64,000 nt of DNA, taken from positions 186,001 through 250,000 of the forward strand of contig JACGCM010002532.1 of the NCBI GenBank assembly GCA_014058105.1, in the 5' to 3' direction. Of the stretch, positions 20,431 through 32,694 are shown one piece after another; the stretch's first letter is position 1, and every line of letters starts with the position of its first letter. The translations under genes were made by a program, and so were the position numbers. The DNA comes from Kingdonia uniflora (taxonomy: Eukaryota; Streptophyta; Magnoliopsida; Ranunculales; Circaeasteraceae). Below the pieces are notes generated by a model. That model saw only the letters and a list, made by a program, of their open reading frames with translations, was not told where the DNA came from and ran no database searches.

Positions 20431-23157
20431 GGAGTTTCTTCCCCCATTAAGATGGTGAAATATGTCGTTGTCCACAACCAAGTGCTGGACACGCAATAAA
20501 TGACTTAGCACCATGTGCTACATCCATATCGAAGTGTTAGATAACTCTTCTGATATATATTGCTTGGTGTACGAGTGCCACTATCAAGATGTTCAATCTA
20601 CAAAGCAAGACACTCATGATTTCCCAAGGTCTTATATTTTGAATTCCTTTCCAAGGTATTCAGTGGCTCTCGCGATCTCCCCCAGAGGTCTAATGATATC
20701 CAAATTATTTAGGATACTGTTATGATAATACTGAAGTTAATTTATGCATAAGAATGCATGGACAGATAAGGATATTTGCAAAGTTCTTGACCATCAAAAA
20801 CTCAGTCAACTATGTCACATGGGCCCATTACTTCAAGTCAACAATAACTTTTCCAATTTTATTACGTACACACCTCGTGTATCGGGCTTATTTTCTTCCA
20901 GAAGCTTATACCTTCCCAAGTTGCTTCATGTAGATATCCGTATCTAGTTTCCCATATAGATACGTGGTATTTACATTAGATGCATGTCTAGCTTGTCCAC
21001 GACAACTTAACAGACTGATAAGTACTTAAATATTATAGCGTCCAAAACCGAGTAATATGTCACACTGCAATCGATGGCAAATCTCTTAAAGATTTCTAGG
21101 GCAAATAGTCTTGCCTTGACCATATTATTTCTACGAGTTAATTATGTTTTTGTACCTTTCCCATTTATAACCGATAGGCTCAATTGTATCATTTCGTATT
21201 ATCCTAGAAAGATGAGCTCCACTTGGATTCCAGATGCCTACTTTGGCCAATGTATAACAACACACAGTCGTTTACAATAAGTGGTTCTGAATCCTCATCC
21301 TTGATGGCGAGGGTGGTTCCATCCTCGATGAACCGACTACACCATTAGTCATATTTGACCCTTATTCGGTAGCTCCGCGACTCAGAATAATTTCTTCCAA
21401 CGGTGCTTCGCACTAAGTGTGAGCCTTAGATTTTTTTTGTGGTAATAATTTCCTTGGAACGTTCTACTGTAGTACTAGTTCCCCCAGAATGTTCTGCTGT
21501 GTAGGTGTATTACTTGTAGGTACATATACTTGTAGTACTTCAATAGTACCTATGAATGTGCATTGCAATTCATTTGCGATCTTAGTGGGTTAAACTCTGT
21601 TAAACTTTATTGCCACTAACTTATGTATAGGGATCTAAATGAGATAACGATGGTGTTTTCCAGGACCTCTTGGAAACATCCTCAGCATTGACTGTCATTT
21701 CTCTCCCCAATGCTGGGAATATCGCCTCATCAAAGTGACAGTTATCTGCCCTGCAGTATATACATCGTCGGTGGGTCCAAATATCTAGTGATAAATATGA
21801 ATCATAACCTACAAAATACTAGGACAACGTTGAGGGTCCCATCTTCATGCATTGTGGTACGATTGGCACCTGTACAGAACATCTTAATATTCGTCGATGG
21901 ACGACACCGGGCTCCGACCCAGTTACTAGTCACTTTTGGGAAAAATAATTTAATGATTTTTCGAAGGCATGAACCCTAATCAGTACTATGGGAGCAAGAA
22001 TGCATATCCCATACACTAGTTGGAAGCTGCGATCGCAATAACAGTGGCCTAACGATTACCCTAAATTGCTTGATTAGGTTCTTCCCCAATCCTGAGTTGG
22101 GTATGGTATGGGGTACTCACGATGCTCAATCATCTATCCCATTCAGTGGTAAAATAATCATCAAAAGCCTATGAGTCCAACTTCCAAGCCCTCGTCAAGT
22201 CGCATCGATCAACTGTTGTCAGTTAATCCAGGAACTGGGCTTGCGATCGAATGATCCAAGGGAGAAGTCGTGCTAATATTGCATTCTTAGAACCATCTCC
22301 TAGTTGTATCTTTAATGACTATAAATATTTAAGTGTGCCACTATGTAGATGGAAAGGTCCACATGGGTCTCCATGGATGCGATTGGAGCAAAGGCTTGAG
22401 ATCCCACTCCACCTTGGTCATTATAGACTTTCCTTGAAAGAAATCATTACACGTACACTCTCTAGATCTTCTCTCCTTTAAAGTAAAGTTTAGATGTAAT
22501 CCCGATAATCCTCCTCGTTATCCCAGCCGGAGGAGTGTATTAAAAACTGTTCCAATAGCGTGCTTTAACCTTTAGACATGGAGTAAATGCACAGAATCCT
22601 GTTTGTCATTTTCCTCGATAGTCATTACGTGATAAGTATTATCATGTATCTCCCTAAACTTAGTAAAATCCGGCTGGATGTACTAGTTCATAAACTATAC
22701 TAGATACCCTTATTGTACCGTTAGAGAGTAATAGTATGACACACTTAGTACATTCTATCATGTTGGGCGTGCTAATGATATTTGTGTCATCCCTAATATA
22801 CAAGGTTAGACAATAAATATAGTCATATTTCAAAAATATCGAGTGCGTGGTACTAATGTCTCTGAAACATGTGCCGCCACTCATTCGATTATCGGTCATG
22901 CTCAATGAGCAGATAGATCAATAGGTTGGTTGTTTGTAGGAGATTAACTATCATACAAAGAGTTTAACTACTTCCCAAGCAATAAATTCAAATAATCATA
23001 ATTTAGAACAAATTAAAAATCTCATGTATTTCACGGGCACTTTATTGAAATATAAATAATATGTTCCCAACAAAATCAAAAATATTGACATTAAAAGTAA
23101 ATCAAGTCTATCTAGAAAAGAAACTACTAGTACTCTTTCTAATGTGACATCACATGT
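20431..23157 (-). pseudogene. Copia protease-integrase-RT region, heavily decayed
   Basis: By position this should hold protease, integrase and RT. I see scattered short minus-strand open segments and no intact motif I would stake a domain on. Stops are dense in all frames. It is placed only by its position between a clear gag and a clear RNase H, with no sign of another element inserted. Confidence 0.5.
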
Positions 23158-24149
23158 CTACTGAGATATCATTACGGATGAGTCTGAATGTTGATCCATG
23201 CAGGCATCAGTGTCGCCACAGAAGTCTGACGCTGTAACCTCTACAGGAGCAGAGTTAGTGTCAACAACTACCTGGTAGGTGCGGACTCTGTCACCTATAG
23301 CCACCCGAGGTACATGGCATTCTCGCGCCCAATATCCTATGTCACCGGAGTTAAAGCAACTAGATCCCTGATCAGTCTTCTTTTCCATCTTCATATTGCC
23401 TAGTGTCTAAGATTTCTCAAATCCTTTACCTCATCTAGGGCCAAAGTGTTTCTGGTTCCTACCCTTCCTGTATCCCTGGTATCCTCCCCTGCCTCTTCTA
23501 TATCTTCGTTCCCGACGTGCAGAGTTGTTTCCCCGAAACAAACATTGTTTGACGCAGGCAACGACGTACTCCTAGAAGGCCGCATAGCATGATTCTTTAT
23601 CAAAAGATCATCGTTCTGCTCAGAGAGGAGCAATGCTTGAATTAAGACTGCATGAGTCTTCAAGTTCTCTTGTTGATATTACCTCTGAATCGTAATATTG
23701 CTAACATGGAAGGTTGATAGAGTCTTCTCTATTATTTAAGCATCAATGACTTTCTTCTCACAAAACTTTAGTGCAGAAGTAATTTTATGGATTGCTGAGT
23801 TATAATCATTGACCATCCTAAAATCTTGGAACGTAAGGGTCTTCCATTGGTGCATCGCTTTTGGGAGCATAATGGTCTTATGATGACCATAACGCCCATA
23901 CAAGCTTGCCCATAAGTCAGCGAACTCAGCCTTATTGAGGTATTCAGTCTTGAGGTCATCTTGATTATGACGGCAAAGGATAAACAAAGCCCTTGCTTTG
24001 TCCGTGGGATCTTCCTTGATGCCAATGATGATGGTCTTCTGCAGACAAAGTGAGTTCAAGAATAAGTCAGCGTCAATGCACCAAGTGAGGTAATTGGCTC
24101 CAGTGAGCGGCAATGGTGGAAATTAAATATTTTTGAGTTTTGCAGACAT
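23158..24149 (-). pseudogene. Copia Gag, broken
   Basis: The likely start is ATG at 24,149-24,147 (MSAKLKNI), followed by an in-frame stop. The frame then continues with PLTGANYLTWCIDADLF, DKARALFILCRHNQDDLKTE, FADLWASLYGRYGHH, WKTLTFQDFRMVNDYNSAIH (to 23,736). A basic linker follows (23,663-23,400), then a zinc-knuckle remnant CFNSGDIGYWAREC near 23,350-23,310. In the knuckle the second Cys reads Ser and the His reads Tyr, so it could not bind zinc normally. Gag packages the element RNA. Confidence 0.8.
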
Positions 24150-25976
24150 TTGTAATGCAAGATAGAGATATCACAATAAGAGACAATACTCGATAAACAT
24201 ATTAATTGTATGAAAGATAGATTATAGTACTTAGAATAAAGCTAAAAAATGATTCTCAATCATATTATAGGTGAACCCTGTTCATATTCTAAAACTCATG
24301 AAATTCTTCTATAATAATTAAATCCTAAATTTTACCTTATAAAAATGATGATTTTAATCTTAGATGTGCATTTTAATAGAATCTTAGCCAAGATTGATAT
24401 TTAAAATCACAAGATGTGTGCGTTCATTATGAAATCCTTTTGAAGTACATGATCTCCAATCATTGCTAATGGCAATCTATAGTATAGAAGTCAGTGATTC
24501 TTAATCATTACGTATAAATGAACCTTGTTCATATTTTATGAAGCATTAAATCACAAATTTACCCTGTAAAATGGTGATCTTAACCTTAAAGTGTATCTTA
24601 ATAGTCTTAGCCAAGACAGCTATTTAAAACCATTAAATGTGTACTTTCCTTATTCTGAGAACTAGGGTGTTCTAAGCCCTCAAGTTCTATAAAGGTAGGT
24701 ATATTCTAGGCAAATGAACTATTTTTTATTAATATGAGGGGTATTAGATGTTTAGCCGATAAGTGGTTTCATACTGAAGTCAGCTGGGTTTACAAGATAG
24801 GTTGATTAGGCCTATCTTTAAACTAGCATTCTAGGGTATTATAGGTTGCTATTAATGCCTATATACCTCTAAATATTATGCATGTAATATTTAATTGCAC
24901 CTGGATGCGAAAAATTGGCTTCTCTAACACCAAGTTTTTATAAATAAGACTAAGTCAATTACCAATTGAGCTCTAGCTATTTGTCCCTGATAATTAACTG
25001 TGATTTAGATATGACTCACAGTCATATGCTAAATTAGTCTTAGTTTAGTATTATCAGTGATCCCTGATCATGATAATTAATATCCTAGGGGCATACCAGT
25101 AATATCCTATAAGCTATCGTAAGATACTGAAATAGGTATTACACTATGTACTTATATGACATATAAGTGAGTCAATGCTCCTACACGAGGAACCTATACC
25201 CAAAAAAAAAAAAATTGCATTAAAAAATCCAAAATGGGTCCCCCACGGGGTAGGTCTAGTCAATATGAATTTTTCAAAAAAATTGGGTTTAATTTGACCA
25301 AAAATTGGGCTATTTAAAGCCACTTTAGTATCTAGACCGGTCTGACTTGGTTTGGGTCAAGGGATGGACGGGGTTGGCTGGTCTGAATCGGTTTGACCCG
25401 GTCTGTCACATGTCATTTCCCGGTGACTGCCACATGTGTCGCGCACATGCCAGCTATACCACATGTACCATGCCACATCAGCGTGCCACGTGCCCTCAAT
25501 ACGTGTCACTGCTGACATCATAGTGGATAAGGATAACGTCATAATAAAAACTTAAAAAAATAAAAAATTATGACGTCATCGACCAAAAAATGCCGTTTTT
25601 GGCCGTTAAACTGCCTTGTTTCAACGAGCTATTCCTGGGGATTGGAACATCCCCCAGATACGTACAATATATCGTTAGAAATATCTTAGAATAGGCTATC
25701 CAGCCAATATAGTCTCGCATCTATCCGATCTTCGTAGAGAAAAATAAACATGTTTGAAAATAGCCTTTTATCAAGGGTAAAAAATACTAAAAACCCTAAT
25801 TTTTAATCCAAAAAAAATAGGGAAAAATAGGTTTTCAAAGTATGTTGATCTATCATATAGTATAGATCTGAATATAGGTGTATAAAAAATTGTAAAATGC
25901 ATCTTCTCCTAATCACTTGGTTTCCATGAAATCTCTGATTAGAAGGAAATACCTATTTTCCTCATTCCTAGAACTT
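24150..25976 (-). other. Long untranslated leader of the copia element
   Basis: About 1.8 kb between PBS and gag with no coding potential on either strand. It contains a direct duplication at about 24,248-24,660, and at 25,320-25,540 a GC-richer block with repeated (G/C)CACATG and CACGTG hexamers. Copia elements normally have leaders of about 100 bp or less, so this is unusually long. An inserted, unrecognised element is possible. Confidence 0.55.
24248..24660. repeat. Direct duplication of about 200 bp
   Basis: Segments at about 24,248-24,436 and 24,490-24,660 share GTGAACCCTGTTCATATT / ATGAACCTTGTTCATATT, TTACC(T)TATAAAA and TCTTAGCCAAGA blocks in the same order. It is diverged, noncoding and inside the copia leader. 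Confidence 0.65.
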
Positions 25977-25990
25977 GTGTACTGATAACG
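25977..25990 (-). other. Copia primer-binding site
   Basis: CGTTATCAGTACAC on the minus strand directly follows the 5' LTR. It resembles the (T/G)TTATCAG... sites seen in plant copia elements. The tRNA was not determined. Confidence 0.5.
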
Positions 25991-26247
25991 TGTTGAGATA
26001 TGATGAATCTAGAGAAATATAATACTATAGCATGAACAAGAGAGAAAAAAAGTAAGAGATTTATTGATTATCATAACTGTGTTCTCTGTACATAGTATAG
26101 GGATATTTATAGATAACCTAGAAGGATTCTGTATTCTACTCTAACTCTCTCCATAACCTTATTGAGCCTATGGGTTTGTTAGGAGTCCGTATAGGACACC
26201 CCAACCCTGTTGGGTTCCTAGCTTAGGCTTGGACCCAACTCCTAACA
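25991..26247 (-). repeat. 5' LTR of the copia element
   Basis: 257 bp. On the plus strand it runs TGTTGAGATATGATG to CTCCTAACA, so on the element's own strand it has TGTTA...CAACA ends. It matches 19,209-19,465. Confidence 0.87.
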
Positions 26248-26929
26248 TTCTCAAATTTTCTAGGTTTTCTCAATAAAAACATGATTTATACATGTCTTAT
26301 AATTGCGAGGTGAGAAAGTTACCGATTAAAACCACAGAGAAATGTTTCAAAATCATCGCTTAGGGGTATCATGCATGAGTATTTTTACATTTTAGCATAG
26401 CGTTGCTTAGCCTCACAGCATATACATTTCCTCTAACATTATGTACTCTTACAATATTTGCACCAGCTAATACTCCAGTAGTGACAACAACTATAGTTAT
26501 AGGATCTCTGTCACTGTTGTGACTGGACAATCGCAAATAGTTCCAAGAAATTTCTTTCTCGAAGGTCCAATTAGTATGGGTGCACAATAAACAACTAAAC
26601 TCTTCACAACAATCTCCGCCCTTATGGTTCACAACCCCGTGAGTATATCAAGATTGTCTATAGTTTTCTTAGAGAACCCGATTCCAGGGTCAATGATAAT
26701 TTATCAAATAGGGATATAATGGCCTGATGTAATACTCCAAGGTATGAAACCGAATCTAAAATTATATTGGAATGCATTGAAGACATGTTTATCAACATGA
26801 TAAAGAAACTCCAAAATAATAAGAGATGCCATAAATATGTGTCTGAGCAGTATCCTCCTTCTAAACCCAAATATTCTACTAATTAGGAAGACACTGGTAG
26901 TGTTTCCATCCATCATGGTTAGTACTGCC
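26248..26929. other. Unassigned DNA between copia and pararetrovirus
   Basis: There are short minus-strand open frames (26,369-26,632 and 26,658-26,934) but no domain I recognise. The boundary with the pararetrovirus RNase H at about 26,930 is inferred from where recognisable similarity ends. Confidence 0.4.
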
Positions 26930-28700
26930 AACATAGGTATTCTTTCGTATTTCCATTAATAGTGATAATCTGGGCTTTGAGCACAACACCCCAATATTCA
27001 TTGGATGCATCTATCTTAATAACCATTTTATCATTTGGCGAAGGATGATAAAGGCCTGGTAAGTCCATTATTTGTCTTTTAACTTTTTTTATATAGATAG
27101 TATCTGCTGGTGTCCAATTCCATGGAATATCATTTTTGAGTTTGGCTTGGAGAGGTTTTCTCATTTATGCCAGTTTGTGGATATATGCTTCTGCATATGT
27201 TGAGCAACCTAAAAATCTTTGTAATTGGATTTTATCCTTGATTTCACTAGGGAATTGTTGGATACTATTTAGAATATGAGGATATAGACAGTTTTTCCCA
27301 TCCTCAATTTTTAAGCCTAAAAACCTAATTTGTGTTTGGCAAATTACTATTTTTTTCTCAGACATTACAGGTCTTTTTAATACCTATTGATAATAGTATT
27401 TAGGTGTTCATAATGTTCAACTAATGTAATACTGAAGATAAGGATATCATCAATATAAATACAGTAATAATTAAAGTATCCTACAAAGATATTATCCATA
27501 TGTCTTTGAAAAATCCCTGGTGCTTACTTTAATCCAAAGGGGACTACCCTCCATTGTAGTGATCTTGGGGGTAGTTAAACGCTGTAAGTTTTTGTGATTC
27601 CTCATCTATTGTAATTTGGTAAAAATCTAATTTACAATCTAATGTGGAATAATATGTTTTACCTCTGATAAGACTTATTAATTCCCATTTTGAAGGACTA
27701 TAATAACCATCATCAACAATTTCTTTATTGAGGGATTTATAATTTTCTACCATTCATTTATTTCCTCTTTTTTGCTCTGCTACTTTATTTACCAAAAAGG
27801 CAGGTAATCTGTGTGGGGATTTGTTTTTACAAATTATATGTAAATCAAGTAGTTCTTGAATGTATTTGGCAAATTCTATTGTATCATCTGGCGAGTAAAT
27901 CATAGGTTTAACCCTAATGACTTTATTTTTATCATTTAGTCAAATCTCAGCAGTGAGTTTTGATCTTCGTATTTTTGGCTCTGAAGGATCTTAAGAATAA
28001 ATTTCCTTTAATTTTCCTCAGATTTTTTCAAACTCTCTTATGGATTTGAAGTAAGGATTTTCTCCTGGTATTTCTATACTTAAATCTTCGTAGTTATATT
28101 TTTCTTTATTATCAAGAATACTGACATCAGTAACCGTGGTATTGTTTGTTTGATTTCTACACCTCGTTTTTGTATTTTAAGTTGATCAAGGAATCCCTGG
28201 ATTCCAATGGTCATCGCATTTCTTACTTTACTCATTACAATATTGTCACCCATAATTGTTGAGATACTGATAGTATATACATTTTGGATAAATGTATTAT
28301 AGAGATTTCAGAAATTGTTTTCTATAAGGAAATCAACTCCTAAATCTTGTTGATGGATAGAAGGGATATGAAATGTTTCTCCTCCTATAAGTATGTCAAT
28401 ATTTCTAGCAACATAGTCTAGATATATCAAAGTATTGTTTGCAATTTTTATTTCTAAGGGTACCCTTGCCTTTTCCCACAATTTTGGGGGCAGGGCATAT
28501 TTATTTGTAATATAAATACTGTCTTATGTATCTATGTACAGGTATACATTTATCATTTTTAGTAAAGAAAATATAAGTCATCCCCACCTTGGTTTGTAGA
28601 TATAATTCAAGAAGCATGTCATTAAAAGTAGATCACTTCAATTATGAACACAATTAGAAAAAGTCTCTTCTTTTATAAATCCTGGTCAAGAGGTCCTGCC
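26930..28700 (-). pseudogene. Endogenous caulimovirid polymerase (protease-RT-RNase H), broken
   Basis: Read right to left. A retropepsin-like region lies around 28,570-28,290, with the Asp-Thr active-site pair followed at once by a stop (28,524-28,526). RT covers about 27,900-27,180; its catalytic segment at 27,457-27,443 reads YIDDI, intact at the residue level. FLGLKIEDGKNCLYPH lies just beyond. RNase H begins at about 27,164-26,940 with the first catalytic Asp in KIDASNEYWGVV, then similarity ends. In family Caulimoviridae this polyprotein copies the viral RNA to DNA. At least a dozen stops and frameshifts, and loss of the RNase H end, make it a fossil. The genus is not resolved. Confidence 0.85.
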
Positions 28701-28777
28701 ATAACCATGGCAAAAAAATAGCAATATCCCTTTGATATTAATTTTAATTATTATGGGTGGTTTTCTATCGCATTTTA

Positions 28778-28834
28778 GTGAGGGATAAGACCACCAAAGA
28801 GGAGTTTTTCCAGTGAGGGATAAGGCCACCAAAT
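28778..28834. repeat. Short tandem repeat
   Basis: Two copies of AGTGAGGGATAAG(A/G)CCACC followed by AAA, 34-35 bp apart. Noncoding. Confidence 0.7.
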
Positions 28835-29174
28835 TAAGCGGCTACATCGTTTTCAAATTTGTGATCAATTATAAAGGAAAAAATTGTCTGATTTCTGATG
28901 GAAGAAACTTTGAGCCTTTTCCATTCATCTTTATACAGCTTCGTCCTAACATAGCCTGTGCTTTTCTTAAGGTATATATTTGCACCCCTTTCTCCCTCAG
29001 GGTACAGATCAATTTCTCATGTGAAAAGAAAATAATCTACTAATTTTTCATAATAAAAGTAAAATTATAAAATAGTTAATTTACCTTGGTGGTAAATTAA
29101 ATATCTGTCATAAAATAAAAATTTGAGAAATATATACAATCTATATCAGTATTATGTGTTGGTATGGGACCTAT

Positions 29175-29430
29175 ATAAACATTTTTTATCCTTGGTTTAG
29201 GTATTGGCAATATTCAAAACTCCTTATTGTGATAGATATGACCTGTCTACTCCCTGCTGAGTTTCAAATACTATTCTTTTAAATATGTCGACACCAATAG
29301 TTTACTTAAATCGAAATGTTCCACGCCATAAATCCGTATCTGATGTATTTTTATGAGACCTATAAATCGGACAATATCATCATCTGCATCTTTGGTTTAG
29401 GTATTGGCAATATTCAAAACTCCACCTCTT
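29175..29430. repeat. Direct duplication of about 195 bp period
   Basis: GGTTTAGGTATTGGCAATAT plus TCAAAACTCC occurs at about 29,197 and again at about 29,393. Each is preceded by a (T/A)GAGACCTATAA-like block, so a segment of about 195 bp has been duplicated and diverged. Confidence 0.65.
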
Positions 29431-29624
29431 GAGTATTCAAATATGAATCGGCAAAAAAGTATAACCTTTTTTTTTCTTTCTTAGTTTGTTATTTCTATTT
29501 GATTATACATTCTGACTTGGTAAGTTATGGTTGGACTATTTGTACTAATGCGAAAATGAAATTATATACTTTGTGTATTAACCTTTGTGTCAATTGATTT
29601 TTTTTTCATTTTCTGTGAGTGCAG

Positions 29625-29840
29625 GAAGCTGCTATTTACCAGTACTCTAAACCGCTGGATAAAGAGGTGGAGAAAATAATGAAAATGCAGCCTAAACGGG
29701 GAGGAGGGCAACATGAAGGAAATAAAAAAATTATGGACAAAAAGGCTTCGATAGAGAACAAACCTGCACAAAGAGTACATACTGTGGTTGGTGCTGATAA
29801 AGACAAAGGGTCATCCACCTCCACGAACAACCAAGTTTAG
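29625..29840 (+). pseudogene. Captured terminal exon of an unrecognised gene
   Basis: A pyrimidine tract and GTGAGTGCAG acceptor precede 71 codons ending in TAG, with no internal stop. The frame starts EAAIYQYSKPLDKEVEKIMK, is Lys/Gly-rich in the middle, and ends DKGSSTSTNNQV. Acceptor, open frame, stop and 3'-UTR-like DNA after it suggest the last exon of a host gene. No upstream exon is visible within several kb, so it is probably a captured fragment. I do not recognise the protein. Confidence 0.4.
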
Positions 29841-32694
29841 ATGAGAGTTATGGCTTGTAGAACATTGCCATCTTTGTAACAAATCCTGGATCAGTATAAA
29901 CCGTAAACCTGTTGAGAATTTTGTGCATCTTGGTTTTGTGTAGTATTGAAAAAAATCCAAACTCCGGACCTCCATTATTGCAGAATGGTTGACTGTGTAT
30001 TGTATAAAGGCATAAAATAAGACAAACTACACCAGCACAAAGGGATTACATATCCTCATCTGAATCATACTCCACAAAATCTCTTCATAGAAAAAATAAT
30101 ATGGACCAAAAAGGACTACAGAATCTTCCATAAACTTTGTGCATTTCTTAAAATTAACTTATAAGATGAGGATTATTAAAATTTTCCTTCCTAGGATTTA
30201 AACTTGCACCCGTCAATAGTATTGCCAAATCATGAGGCGGTAGAGTATTAAGATCCCCCCAGACTACATATAATCCATCGGCTTCACTCTTGAAGCCTGA
30301 ATCTTTGCATCATCATGCAACTACAAAAATCAATTTTAGCCGACAGGGAGATAGATGGTTATATTGTATCTGAAATTGTATTGATACAACGTGTAGTCCT
30401 TTTTGGTTTCCTTCTTACCTGCCTCATTGAAAATTCCGTTTACAAATCTTCTCTCTGTGCCTTGTCAAATTCCTCTTTGGTGTTCAAAATCTTGAGCAAA
30501 TTAATGAGAATCTTTAGAATGAGGTACTCATGATTTTCCTATTTCTTCCCTTCTATGTAGGAGTAAAGGATTACAACAATTTATGTTATTCTATTAGTAG
30601 TGTAAATATATAGGTAATAAAGGAATCTGTTGCCTGCAGCTTCTTATGATGTTCTCTACATTTTATTTTATAAGGCCGTGTTTTGATGTGCCTAACCTAG
30701 GTTACAGGCCAATATCATATAAAATTAGGAATACTACATGTTACCATTACTAACCTGAACTTAGTGACTAATATTTAAAAATTGATGGCATATGTTTAAG
30801 CTTAACATAGAACAATAATAAGAAGAAAAAAGGGAGGGATTAAGCCAGCATGTTAATAACATGTTTACATCCTCGTTCTCATTGTCTAGTTCTTTCCTCA
30901 TGTTCTATTTAACTAACTCATCTACATGGTGTATGTGTGTGTGTCTAGTTGCCAATCTCTACGTAAACGTGATTGTCTTGCCCCTGGTTTAAAATACAAA
31001 AATTTACAGATATAAAGGCCGAAATAATGAAATTTTGGACAATGATATGACATTTTAAGTATATATTAGTTTTGGCAAATACTGGCAATTATTGCTGATA
31101 TTTTTTTGACGTAGCGGTAGAAATCACAGATACTAAGGACATTTACAATACTATGGAGTTTTTGCATTATTCAGAAAAATATCGTCAAAAAATGGGAAAA
31201 TATTGTCAAAATTCATCAAAACTTGAAAGAATATAGGATCAGGAACATTAAAGCTGAAAACCATGGCAAGTATGAAAAAGGAAAAAAATAATAGTTCAAA
31301 CACACAAAGATAGAAATTACCGAATTACTCAAATGTAAGATCAATTTGATATGTGATGAATCTCATAGCATACTCTATTCGCTAAAGAAAAACCTAAATT
31401 CGCAAAATTTAGATAGTGTTTTTTGGGAAACAAAACATAGAGAACAAATTACTCTATTTTTTTATGGAGAGAGAAAGAGAGAGAGAGAATGCACTAACCT
31501 ATGTAGAAGATCCAAAGAATTGAAGCAACCAATTGTAACATCTATAGATTGCAATAAATTAGCATACATTATAAATTTAGTATACTGTAATTCAGTGTAG
31601 TTTCAATTTAAATATGTCTACCTTTCAATCTCCGTATACACCTATCATATCATACTGTTTGTAATAGATGAAGGTCCTCTAAATCACTGTATTCATAATC
31701 AAATGCAAAATCAAGTCGAATAAAGGGTCAAAACCCCGATAAATTAAACAAATACGGCTTAGGAAAAACTAATGGAAAGAAATTTGTTAACCGTAGGTTG
31801 ATTAGAACAATCATAAAAATCAAAATTAGAAGATGTGTAACTACCTAAATGGGATTTTGCTGAAATGGAAGAGGTCATACTTGATTCATTTGCTGAAATC
31901 CAGTGAATGCTTAGGGCATATCAATTACCAACAACAACAAATACTAAATTAATTAAGAGCATTATCCAACTGTCAATTACAGGAAAACCAAATTGAACTT
32001 ACCAATGGATGGCGTAAAAGCCGTTGAATCGATGATTATACACCTCCAAATCAAGTACTCAAAGGTAGGCCTATAAATCAATAATCAAGCACCAAAATAT
32101 TAATGAACACATCGAGCACCAAACTCCTTGAAATTAAGCAGTAAAACCCCCAAATCAGAGCACAATTACCTAACTTTTTGAGCACAAATCAGAGCAAATC
32201 TAAAGCTAGCCCCAAATCAGAGTAAATCAGAAATGCAAGACTTTGCAGCTTTGTTGAGAGGGAGAGACTATAAGATTGCAGGATTCTAAAGAGTAGAGGG
32301 TTTCAGTTGCTAGAAAAAGAGAGCGTTGGCTTTGTTCAAGTTTTTTTTGGTTTGGGAGAATAAAGTGTCGGGGAAGCGAAGTTTACTATCGGGATTAGTT
32401 TGTTTAGCTTTTAGGCTTAAGAATTGAAATCCAAAAATTTCCCCTCCATGTGCAATTCTCGGGGAACCTAAAGCGAATCAGGACCCCTCTTTGTCTCTGA
32501 ATATAAGGGCAGAATTGTTATTTATCAATGACACATCATCCTGTCCCAGTCAGCTCTTTCGCGTCACGTAGGACAATTGTTGAGATTTATAATATAGATG
32601 CATGCAGATGGTATTGTTTATATCCCTTAAATTTGCAACCAATTTTTATATAGGTGCTGTTAGGGTTTGTGATACTGTTTTAGGTATTGAAGTT

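Larger units (their letters stand above)
19209..26247 (-). mobile_element. Ty1/copia LTR retrotransposon, full length but decayed
   Basis: Two 257-bp LTRs at 19,209-19,465 and 25,991-26,247 bound gag (24,149-23,158) and RT-RNase H remnants, all on the minus strand. A PPT abuts the left LTR and a PBS-like sequence abuts the right LTR. The flanking five bases are TTCTT (19,204-19,208) and TTCTC (26,248-26,252), a near-perfect target duplication. At 7.0 kb it is longer than a typical 5-kb copia element, mainly because of a leader of about 1.8 kb before gag. Stops throughout pol show it is old. Confidence 0.88.
28733..32690. mobile_element. About 3.9 kb of foreign DNA between virus coat and polymerase regions
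   Basis: In caulimovirids the polymerase follows the coat protein closely. Here 3.9 kb of unrelated AT-rich DNA separates them. It contains a terminal-exon-like segment (29,625-29,840), a direct duplication (29,175-29,430) and gene-promoter-like DNA near 32,250-32,550. The 8-mer TATCCCTT occurs at both presumed edges (28,725-28,732 and 32,621-32,628), but no terminal inverted repeats were seen. The element class is unknown. Confidence 0.4.

Noticed and set aside
28725..32628. TATCCCTT repeats as an 8-bp target duplication of a hAT element
   Set aside because: No terminal inverted repeats lie inside the repeats and the virus boundaries are only approximate; an 8-mer match in AT-rich DNA is weak on its own.
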